Under the pieces are notes generated by a model. It was not told the origin of the DNA. It worked only from the letters and a program-made list of their open reading frames with translations, and made no database searches. From assembly GCA_017432485.1 (NCBI GenBank), contig JAFRJB010000054.1, forward strand, positions 1 through 33,242: a stretch of 33,242 bases of DNA, given 5' to 3'. The translations under genes were made by a program, and so were the position numbers. Origin of the DNA: Clostridia bacterium (GTDB taxonomy: Bacteria > Bacillota > Clostridia > Oscillospirales > Acutalibacteraceae). Shown here piece after piece: positions 1-6,660 of the stretch; position 1 is the first letter of the stretch; each line of letters starts with the position of its first letter.

Positions 1-71
1 ATGAACCTGTATAATAAATGTGTACATTTGAAGTTCGGAATGATAGAATGAAAAAAAGGAGATGACTTCAA

Positions 72-374
72 ATGAGCACACATGGACAGGATAGTAAAGA
101 ATTTAAGTTTAAGATAATGGAACTGCATTATCAGGACGGTATATCCATTAAGGTTTTATCTGAGAAATTCGGCATACCGCAAGGGACAATCTATTCATGG
201 CGAGACCAATATCGCAAGTATGGAAAAGATGCCTTTGTCGGTTGCGGCAGGCAGAGACCGGAGGATGCCGAACTACGCAGACTCAAAAAAGAGAACGAAA
301 CTCTTAAAATGCAGGTAGAAATCTTAAAAAAAGTAGCGGCATATCAGGCGCAGAAAAAGTCAGAGAAAAAGTAG
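72..374 (+). CDS. IS3-family transposase OrfA
   Basis: This 100-residue protein has an N-terminal helix-turn-helix (around residues 20-50, VLSEKFGIPQGTIYSWRDQY) followed by a leucine-zipper-like coiled coil (LRRLKKENETLKMQVEILKK), the standard OrfA design that binds the terminal repeats. The start is preceded by AAAAAAAGGAG. A run of seven A at 326-332 followed by G lies in the 0 frame as A AAA AAA G, a classic -1 slippery site. OrfB lies in the -1 frame and is open from upstream of this site, so an OrfAB fusion made by frameshifting is expected to be the active transposase, while OrfA alone usually acts as a regulator. Confidence 0.9.
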   Translation: MSTHGQDSKEFKFKIMELHYQDGISIKVLSEKFGIPQGTIYSWRDQYRKYGKDAFVGCGRQRPEDAELRRLKKENETLKMQVEILKKVAAYQAQKKSEKK

Positions 375-379
375 ACTGT

Positions 380-1231
380 TTGCGAGCCAAGGGGTTGGAT
401 AAATATCCAATCGACTTGGTGTGCCGAACACTTGGCATAACACGAAGCGCATATTATCAGCGCAGTAACACACCACAGACAGACAAAGAAAAAGAAGATG
501 AGAAGCTGTGTCGACTTGCTGAAAAGCTCTTCAAGGAAAACTACGAGGAGTATGGGCGCGTTCGTATGCGTAAAGCATTAGACGATGCCGGACATCCGAT
601 GAGCATTGGAAAAACAGTCCGTATTATGAAGAAAGCCAAGTTGGTGCCAAAGAAAAGCAAAAAGTACAAAGCAACAACAAATAGCAAGCATAAGTACCAA
701 GTGGCAGAGAACATACTCAACAGAGAGTTTGAAGCTCAATTACCAAACCAAAAATGGTGTGGTGACAGTACCTACATTTGGACAGATGAAGGCTGGTTGT
801 ATACAGCCGGAATTATTGATTTATGTGCAAAAGATTGTGTGGGTTTGTCTTTCAGTGACAAGCACACCCAAGAATTGATGATTGAAGCATTAACACAAGC
901 GTTTAGCAAGTACCAACCACAACCCGGTTTACTGTTCCATTCAGATAGGGGTGTACAGTATGCTTCAAATGCCTATAAAAAGCAATTAAAAGCGTATGGA
1001 ATGGTACAAAGTATGTCTCGAAGTGGTGTGCCGTACGACAATGCACCAATGGAAAGCTTTTGGTCAACGGTAAAAACCGGTTGTATATTAGGCAGAAGGT
1101 TCAAAACGAGAAAAGAAGCAATTCTAACAATTTTTGAATATGTGTTTGGTTTTTACAATACGCACCGATACCATACCTCTATTGGATTGGAAACACCTGC
1201 TGAGCATAGAAAAAAACTAATGGCAGCATAA
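380..1231 (+). CDS. IS3-family transposase OrfB (DDE integrase domain)
   Basis: This is the catalytic half of the transposase (283 residues from the TTG at 380). It has an HTH_21-type region near the N-terminus and an rve integrase core with a complete DDE triad: D in WCGDSTYIW, D in LLFHSDRGVQYAS and E in YDNAPMESFW. There is no good ribosome-binding site at 380 and the frame is open upstream to the A7 run at 326-332, so it is most likely made as a -1 frameshift product with OrfA. The reading frame is intact, so the copy could be active. Confidence 0.9.
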   Translation: MRAKGLDKYPIDLVCRTLGITRSAYYQRSNTPQTDKEKEDEKLCRLAEKLFKENYEEYGRVRMRKALDDAGHPMSIGKTVRIMKKAKLVPKKSKKYKATTNSKHKYQVAENILNREFEAQLPNQKWCGDSTYIWTDEGWLYTAGIIDLCAKDCVGLSFSDKHTQELMIEALTQAFSKYQPQPGLLFHSDRGVQYASNAYKKQLKAYGMVQSMSRSGVPYDNAPMESFWSTVKTGCILGRRFKTRKEAILTIFEYVFGFYNTHRYHTSIGLETPAEHRKKLMAA

Positions 1232-1240
1232 GGTTTTCGC

Positions 1241-1291
1241 CGAATGCTGTGAACTGCGTTACGCTACGCTCCACTTCGTTCACAGCATTCG
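1241..1291. repeat. Perfect 14-bp inverted repeat after orfB
   Basis: CGAATGCTGTGAAC at 1241-1254 is exactly complementary to GTTCACAGCATTCG at 1278-1291, with a 23-base loop. It lies between the orfB stop and the right end of the insertion sequence. It has no T tract, so it is a poor intrinsic terminator. It may limit readthrough or be a structural part of the element. Confidence 0.6.
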
Positions 1292-1460
1292 TTCTCATCA
1301 ATCAAACAATCATTTTCTGAACTTTAAATGTCCAAAAAACTTGACATGTCCAGCAACGCAAGCGTTGCATTGTAGCGTGATGCGAGTTGTACCACTAATT
1401 GCAAATAGATTTGAAAAAGCGCAATCTGCGAGAGGGCGTTATGCCTGATAATGAACTTGA

Positions 1461-2426
1461 ATGAAGCAGTCAACGAGTGACAACAAAATAAAAATATTGG
1501 CCGTGGTCGGTCCGACCGCAAGCGGCAAAAGCGCTTTGGCGGTAGAGCTTGCGAAGCTCTATGGCGGGGAAGTCATTTCCTGCGACAGTATGCAAATTTA
1601 TAAGTACTTGAATATTGCGACCGCCAAACCGACTGCCGAGGAAATGCAGGGCATCGAGCATCACCTGATTGATTTCCTGGAGCCGACTGAAAGTTTCAGT
1701 GTGGCAGACTACGTGCCGCTGGCGCTGCAAAAGGCGAAAGAAATCAGCGCAAGAGGTAATTTGCCGATTGTCTGCGGCGGTACAGGGCTTTACTTTTCGA
1801 GTTTAATCGATGGCATTCAGTTTTCTGCTGCCGGCAGTGACCCGGCTTACCGAGAAGCGCTCGAACAGCGCGCGCAGCAGGAAGGCGCAGAGGTGCTTTT
1901 AGAGGAACTTGCGCAGTTTGACCCCGAGGCAGCCGCCAAACTGCACCCGAATAATCTCAAGCGCATTATCCGCGCAATGGAGCATTACCACCTGACCGGT
2001 GAGACCATTACCGCACAGAATGCGCAAAGCCGCAGTAAGGCTTCACCCTTTGAGCCGTTAGTGTTCGGCATTGCGTTTCGCGACCGGCAAAACCTGTATG
2101 ACAGGATTGATCTGCGCGTGGAGCAAATGCTCGAAGCGGGTTTACTCGAAGAAGCCGAGGCTTATTTTGCCTTGGGCGATGTCGGCACTGCTTCGGCGGC
2201 AATCGGCTATAAAGAATTAAAGCCCTATTTTGATGGTGAACTACCGCTCCAAGAAGCGGTCGAAAACTTAAAGAAAGAGACCAGGCACTACGCCAAGCGG
2301 CAGATGACCTGGTTTAAGAGAGATACACGCATTCATTGGCTTTATACCGATGACCCGCAGCTGCCGCCATTGGTGCAGCAGGCGCGGGATGTGATGGAAA
2401 AAGAGAGTTTTTTGTATGACTACTAA
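1461..2426 (+). CDS. miaA: tRNA dimethylallyltransferase MiaA
   Basis: The enzyme transfers a dimethylallyl group to N6 of A37 in tRNAs that read UNN codons. The 321-residue sequence starts with the P-loop GPTASGKSALA (about residues 17-27), followed by the DSMQIYKYLNIATAKP substrate-recognition motif, GGTGLYFSSLIDG and the C-terminal KRQMTWFKRD tRNA-binding motif. The length is normal for the family. The ATG overlaps the stop of a seven-codon reading frame (1441-1464) that has GAGAGGG 5 bases before its own ATG, so translational coupling is possible. No close Shine-Dalgarno site of its own is visible. It is the first gene of a run of closely spaced genes, and the IS3 copy lies about 125 bases upstream. 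Confidence 0.96.
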   Translation: MKQSTSDNKIKILAVVGPTASGKSALAVELAKLYGGEVISCDSMQIYKYLNIATAKPTAEEMQGIEHHLIDFLEPTESFSVADYVPLALQKAKEISARGNLPIVCGGTGLYFSSLIDGIQFSAAGSDPAYREALEQRAQQEGAEVLLEELAQFDPEAAAKLHPNNLKRIIRAMEHYHLTGETITAQNAQSRSKASPFEPLVFGIAFRDRQNLYDRIDLRVEQMLEAGLLEEAEAYFALGDVGTASAAIGYKELKPYFDGELPLQEAVENLKKETRHYAKRQMTWFKRDTRIHWLYTDDPQLPPLVQQARDVMEKESFLYDY

Positions 2427-3687
2427 AGGCGTTAAAACAAAATATATCGGTGCGGTAATTATTGTGCTGGTGCTGTTCTATATCGGTTTTCAGGTGTTCC
2501 AAATCACTTATAACCCCATCAAAACCATTACGGCAACGAAAGAAACGGTGTATGACAGTATCACCAAAGATGCCGTCTTTATTCGCGATGAGCAGGTTAT
2601 TACCGCCGGTAAGAGCGGCACGATGGTGTATGATGTCAAGGATGGTTCGCGTGTGGAAAAAGGCGGCACGATCGCCAATGTTTTTGCTTCGGATGCAGAG
2701 GCAAAAACCTATGCGCAGCTTAGCGACATCGAAAAGCAAATTACATATTATGAGAACATCATCTTGCAAAATACTGCCGGTAATTCGAGCTTGGAAGTGA
2801 TTGACTCCAATATCGAAAACAGTGTCAACGAGTATGTGCGCGCGATCAATTCCGGCAATTTGGCGGCAGCAGAAGAGCTCAACGGCAATTTGATTGATAA
2901 TGTCAATAACCGCAAAATCACCATCGGTGAGAGCATTGATGTCAACTCCATTCTCAATGAACTCTATGCCAAGCGAAAAAACCTGCAGAGCCAGGTTGCC
3001 AAGAAAGATGCGGTGGTTGCCGAGGAAGCCGGTTACTTTGTGAGCAGTGTTGACGGTTCGGAAGGTGCGATTGATTACAAGAAAGCGACCGAACTGTCTG
3101 TTTCCAATATCAACAATATTCTTAAGAGCGGCAAGAATAAAGCCGATAAAAACGCAGTCGGTAAAATTGTCAAGAGTTTTGACTGGTATATTGCCTGCAG
3201 TGTTGATAGAAAAAATATTGCCGATGTAAAGGTCGGCGGCATTGTCAGTGTCAGTTTCCCGCAGGCGGATGTCGGGGAATTGGAGGCAACGGTTGCGGCG
3301 ATTAACGCCGATGCCGAAAATGCCAATAAAGTGGCGTTTATTTTAAAACTCGGTAATATGGATGAGCATATTGCTAAAATGCGCGCAGGTAAAGTGGAAA
3401 TTCGCTTCAATAAGTATGAAGGCATCCGCATTCCCAACGATGCGCTGCGTGCTGTCACTACTAAAGATAAAGAGACCGGCGAGGAAAAAACGGTTAAGTG
3501 TGTTTACGTGCTCTCCGGTAACTTGGTGAAACTGAAATTTGTCAATATTATTTATACCGGCGAGGATTTCGTGATTGCACAGTCCAACACCACCCAAACC
3601 GGTTATGTGCGCTTATATGACAGAATTATTGTCAAAGGAGAAGATTTGAGCGATGGAAAAGTTGTTAAGTACCAGCCGGCGAATTGA
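2416..3687 (+). CDS. HlyD-like membrane adaptor protein
   Basis: This 423-residue protein has a single N-terminal membrane anchor (about residues 11-30, IGAVIIVLVLFYIGFQVFQI) and an extracytoplasmic region resembling HlyD/RND membrane-fusion proteins. A lipoyl/barrel-sandwich half begins around DAVFIRDEQVITAGKSGTMVYDVKDG, a helical segment follows, and a second barrel half lies after residue 250. It overlaps miaA by 11 bases and yggS by 35 bases, so it belongs to the same transcription unit. No ABC permease or ATPase lies beside it, so its partner is unknown. The setting next to sepF and divIVA suggests an envelope role linked to division, which is inference. Confidence 0.75.
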   Translation: MTTKGVKTKYIGAVIIVLVLFYIGFQVFQITYNPIKTITATKETVYDSITKDAVFIRDEQVITAGKSGTMVYDVKDGSRVEKGGTIANVFASDAEAKTYAQLSDIEKQITYYENIILQNTAGNSSLEVIDSNIENSVNEYVRAINSGNLAAAEELNGNLIDNVNNRKITIGESIDVNSILNELYAKRKNLQSQVAKKDAVVAEEAGYFVSSVDGSEGAIDYKKATELSVSNINNILKSGKNKADKNAVGKIVKSFDWYIACSVDRKNIADVKVGGIVSVSFPQADVGELEATVAAINADAENANKVAFILKLGNMDEHIAKMRAGKVEIRFNKYEGIRIPNDALRAVTTKDKETGEEKTVKCVYVLSGNLVKLKFVNIIYTGEDFVIAQSNTTQTGYVRLYDRIIVKGEDLSDGKVVKYQPAN

Positions 3688-4381
3688 AATCGTTAAAGAA
3701 AACTGCAAAATTATTCAAGAGCGCGTTGCCGAAACCGCTATTAAGAGCGGCAGAGCTCCGGAAGATGTTCGCCTGATGGCAGTGACCAAGACCGTGGAGC
3801 CTGTGCTCATTAATACGGCGCTTGAGCAAGGGATAGACCTCATTGGTGAAAACCGCGTGCAGGAATTCTTATCAAAAGAACCCGATTTGCACTTAGAGGG
3901 TGTGGAAAAGCACCTCATCGGTCACTTGCAAAAAAACAAGGTGCGCCAAATTGTCGGCAAGGTAGATATGATTGAATCGGTCGACAGTATCGAATTGGCG
4001 GCAGAGATTGCCAAGCGCAGTGCGATGCAGGCAATCACCACACCGGTGCTGCTGGAAGTCAATATCGGTGAAGAAGAGTCAAAATTCGGTTTTGCCAAAG
4101 AAAATTTGGATGAAGTTTTGGCGCAAATCGCGCAGTTGGAGAACATTGAGGTCAGGGGACTGATGTGTATTCCGCCGATTTGTGAGAAAAAAGAAGAAAT
4201 CCGTGCATTTTTTTCGCAAATGCATCAAATATACATTGACTTTAGCTCTAAAATATTTAATAATATTAATATGAATGTTCTTTCGATGGGAATGAGCGGC
4301 GACTTTGAGGAAGCGATATTGGAAGGCTCTTCACTTGTGCGTGTCGGTTCCGCGATTTTCGGTGAAAGAATTTATCGCTAA
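3653..4381 (+). CDS. yggS: PLP homeostasis protein (YggS/PLPBP family)
   Basis: This 242-residue protein is a fold-type III pyridoxal-phosphate-binding barrel protein that buffers free PLP and has no known catalysis. The PLP lysine is in LMAVTKTVEP (about residue 39). Other family landmarks are LIGENRVQEFLSK, HLIGHLQKNKVRQIV, and the phosphate-binding end MGMSGDFEEAILEGSSLVRVGSAIFGER. AAGGAG at 3635-3640 is 12 bases before the ATG, and the start lies inside the end of the preceding gene. In many Firmicutes yggS lies just upstream of sepF, as here. Confidence 0.95.
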   Translation: MEKLLSTSRRIEIVKENCKIIQERVAETAIKSGRAPEDVRLMAVTKTVEPVLINTALEQGIDLIGENRVQEFLSKEPDLHLEGVEKHLIGHLQKNKVRQIVGKVDMIESVDSIELAAEIAKRSAMQAITTPVLLEVNIGEEESKFGFAKENLDEVLAQIAQLENIEVRGLMCIPPICEKKEEIRAFFSQMHQIYIDFSSKIFNNINMNVLSMGMSGDFEEAILEGSSLVRVGSAIFGERIYR

Positions 4382-4428
4382 TTTGCAAATATTAACTGAA
4401 GATATATAGGAATTTATGGAGGTAAAAC

Positions 4429-4974
4429 ATGAGCTTTATTGACAAAATCAAAGATCTCGTAAATGTTCCCGATGATGATTACGAGGAAGATGCTTACATC
4501 GAGGAAGATTACGAAGAGGAAGAACTCAAAAAGCCGAAAAGCACATTTCGTTCAGCGCCGGAGCGCGAAAAGAAGTCAAGCACTTCCGATTACGGCAAGT
4601 TCAGCGAAACCTATGCCGAACCGAGCCGCTCGGTAAGAAGCGAGTCCGAGCGCAATGATAAGCAAAATAAAGTTGTTAATATTCACACAACCACACAGGT
4701 GCAGGTCGTGCTGGCGCACCCCGAAAAGTTTGAGGGCGTTACCAAAATTGCCGACCACCTTAACAATAAGAGAACCGTTGTGCTTAATTTAGAAGCCACC
4801 CAGCGCGATGTTGCCAGAAGAATTGTTGACTTTCTTTATGGCGCTGCCTATGCCAACGGCGGCGAAATCCGCAGGGTTGCGGCAAGCACTTTCATCATCA
4901 TTCCGCACAATGTCAATATTGTGGGCGACTTGATTGATGAGCTTGAAAATAACGGTGTATTTTTCAGCGAGTAA
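4429..4974 (+). CDS. sepF: Cell division protein SepF
   Basis: SepF binds FtsZ, bundles it into rings and tethers it to the membrane. The 181-residue sequence has an N-terminal MSFIDKIKDLVNV membrane-binding amphipathic helix, an acidic low-complexity linker (about residues 18-80), and the conserved C-terminal SepF domain from QVQVVLAHPEKFEGV through ATQRDVARRIVDFLYGAAYANGG to STFIIIPHNVNI. A strong Shine-Dalgarno site (TGGAGG) precedes the ATG. It stands between yggS and the DivIVA-like gene, the usual division-cluster order. Confidence 0.95.
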   Translation: MSFIDKIKDLVNVPDDDYEEDAYIEEDYEEEELKKPKSTFRSAPEREKKSSTSDYGKFSETYAEPSRSVRSESERNDKQNKVVNIHTTTQVQVVLAHPEKFEGVTKIADHLNNKRTVVLNLEATQRDVARRIVDFLYGAAYANGGEIRRVAASTFIIIPHNVNIVGDLIDELENNGVFFSE

Positions 4975-5020
4975 AACATATATTTTAGCATATAAAAAAT
5001 AAACGGGGAGAATGATAGAA

Positions 5021-6559
5021 ATGATATTGCCAAATCAAATTACTAACCACGAGTTTACATATTCAAAGGGCATGTACAAAGCAGCCGAGGTCGATGATTT
5101 CTTAAAAGAAATTGCCGAGTCTTATGATAAGACTTTCCGCGAAAACGGCGAGCTGGTCAAAAAACTGGGTATCCTTGCCGACAAGGTCGAAGAATACCGC
5201 GCAGAAGAAGATAATATTCGCGTAGCGCTCTTAGCGGCTCAGAAAGCGGCAAACCAGTTGACCACCAACGCGCAGCAGGAAGCCGATAAGACAATGGAAG
5301 AAGCGACTATCAGCTCGCAAGCTATCCTTGCCACGGCGAAGGAAGAGTCGCAGGAAAAGACTTCAAGTGCTGATGCCTATGCCGCCAAGGTAACCGCCGA
5401 GGCAGAACAAAAGGCAAACGAAACGATCTCCCGCGCGCAGAGCAGCGCCAATGCGCTGTTGGCAGATGCGCAGTTCAAAGCAGAAGCTTTGATTGCCGAA
5501 GCCAATGAGGAAGCTGCCAAAGCGAAAGCAGATTACCTGCGCAATAAAAAGATTGAAGAAGTGGCGTTGGAAGCCATTAAAAAAGAAACTGCAAAGTTTA
5601 AGAGCGAGCTGCTGGAAATCTACAGAGCGCATATCTCTTTAATCAATGAAATCCCGGCACTTATCGAAGTAGACGAAGCGGATTTTGAAGAGGAAGAAGA
5701 GGCTGAAGTGCCTGCAGCAGAGCCGGTAGATGAAGCACCGGCAGCCGAAGAGGCTGAGCCGGAAGCAGATGATGCATCGGTAGAAGAGAAAGCCGTAGAA
5801 GAATCCGAAGCGGTTGAAGAAATCGCCGAGGAAGAGCCGGCGGAAGAAATCGCAGAGCCTGTAGCCGAAGAAGAGGCAATTGAAGAGCCTGCCGAAGAAG
5901 AGGCAATTGAAGAGCCTGCCGAAGAAGAGGCAGTTGAAGAACCTGCCGAAGAAGAGGCAATCGAGGAAGCGGCTCAAGAAGCCGAAGAAATCGAAGAAGA
6001 TGAAGACGACGAAATCTTTGAAGATAATTTTGCCGATACTGCCGAAGAAGCATTTGATGATGAAGCGTTCGAAGCAGCATTTGATGAAGATGCTTTTGAA
6101 GAAGATGAAGAAGACTTTGAAGCCCCTGAAGAAGATGAGAATCAGGTCAGCTTAGATGAAATGATATTATCCGAACCGGTGCAGGAAGAAGCACCCGCGC
6201 AGGATTTTGAACCCACCGTTGCCGCTATAGAGGCAAAAGAGGGTGACAACAGCGGCGAGCAGAGCGAGAGTGAAGCTACAGAAGAAGCAGCGCAAGAAGA
6301 GTCTGCCGAAGCCGACGAAGAAAAAGAAGAAGCACCTGCCAAGGTGGCGAGAAGGCAGTCCTTTGAAGAGGTTTTTGCTGCTTTCTTTAATGATGATGAC
6401 GATGCTGAAGATGATTTTTCCGATTTAGAAGACTTGGAAGATGATTTGGATCTCGGCGATGATTTTGATGAAGAAGATTTTGATATGTTCGGTGCCGAAG
6501 AAGATGAGGGTGACGATGATTCCCGCAAAGGTTTCGGCAGATTATTCAAAAGAAAGTAA
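5021..6559 (+). CDS. divIVA: DivIVA-domain protein with long acidic repeat tail
   Basis: DivIVA proteins mark negatively curved membrane at poles and septa. The N-terminus (LPNQITNHEFTYSKGMYKAAEVDDFLKEIAESYD) is the DivIVA membrane-binding domain, followed by a long coiled coil rich in Ala, Glu and Gln to about residue 215. The rest, roughly 300 residues, is an exceptionally acidic Glu/Asp/Ala tail with nine-residue repeats, ending in a basic KGFGRLFKRK. I prefer ATG 5021 over 5012, because GGGGAG at 5005-5010 lies 10 bases before 5021 but only 1 base before 5012. At about 512 residues it is roughly two to three times the length of ordinary DivIVA. The tail is probably disordered. Confidence 0.88.
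   Translation: MILPNQITNHEFTYSKGMYKAAEVDDFLKEIAESYDKTFRENGELVKKLGILADKVEEYRAEEDNIRVALLAAQKAANQLTTNAQQEADKTMEEATISSQAILATAKEESQEKTSSADAYAAKVTAEAEQKANETISRAQSSANALLADAQFKAEALIAEANEEAAKAKADYLRNKKIEEVALEAIKKETAKFKSELLEIYRAHISLINEIPALIEVDEADFEEEEEAEVPAAEPVDEAPAAEEAEPEADDASVEEKAVEESEAVEEIAEEEPAEEIAEPVAEEEAIEEPAEEEAIEEPAEEEAVEEPAEEEAIEEAAQEAEEIEEDEDDEIFEDNFADTAEEAFDDEAFEAAFDEDAFEEDEEDFEAPEEDENQVSLDEMILSEPVQEEAPAQDFEPTVAAIEAKEGDNSGEQSESEATEEAAQEESAEADEEKEEAPAKVARRQSFEEVFAAFFNDDDDAEDDFSDLEDLEDDLDLGDDFDEEDFDMFGAEEDEGDDDSRKGFGRLFKRK
5864..5971 (+). repeat. 27-bp tandem repeat in divIVA tail
   Basis: Four copies of a 27-base unit start at 5864, 5891, 5918 and 5945. Each begins GCCGAAGAAGAGGCA and encodes AEEEAIEEP or close variants (I/V, and P changed to A in the last copy). 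The first three copies are nearly identical at DNA level, which points to recent slippage or unequal exchange, so copy number may vary between strains. Confidence 0.85.
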
Positions 6560-6599
6560 TCAAACCACCGCAATAGAAAAAGCCTGATTTGTTAAGAAT

Positions 6600-6625
6600 G
6601 GGCGGACATTGTCCGCCTTTGCTTA
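6600..6625 (+). terminator. Hairpin between divIVA and ileS
   Basis: GGCGGA and TCCGCC pair around the loop CATTG at 6601-6617, followed by the weakly T-rich TTTGCTT. This could be an intrinsic terminator for the division cluster. The T tract is poor, so partial readthrough into ileS is likely. The gap is only about 100 bases, too short for a T-box leader. Confidence 0.5.
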
Positions 6626-6660
6626 TTCGGCGCAACCCGATATTTGGAGGATAAAACACA

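Larger units (their letters stand above)
21..1334 (+). mobile_element. IS3-family insertion sequence
   Basis: The element holds an orfA/orfB pair typical of the IS3 family. Its ends are an imperfect inverted repeat: TGTACATTTGAAGTTCGGA at 21-39 matches the reverse complement of the right end, TGGACATTTAAAGTTCAGA at 1316-1334, at 16 of 19 positions, with the TG...CA termini usual for the family. I see no convincing target duplication at these ends (AATG on the left, AAAAAC on the right), so either it has decayed or the true ends differ slightly. The element sits directly upstream of miaA and may separate that operon from its original upstream gene. Confidence 0.85.

Noticed and set aside
1341..1369. 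TTGACA just outside the IS3 right end as a promoter for miaA
   Set aside because: No acceptable -10 box lies at 16-18 bases; the best candidates are TTGCAT or TGCATT.
5639..6573. Long antisense frames within divIVA encoding Leu/Phe- or Ser-rich proteins
   Set aside because: They mirror the repetitive GAA/GAG codons of the acidic tail and have no ribosome-binding sites.
6560..6660. T-box leader upstream of ileS
   Set aside because: The gap is only about 100 bases and contains a simple hairpin. No T-box sequence or specifier stem is visible.
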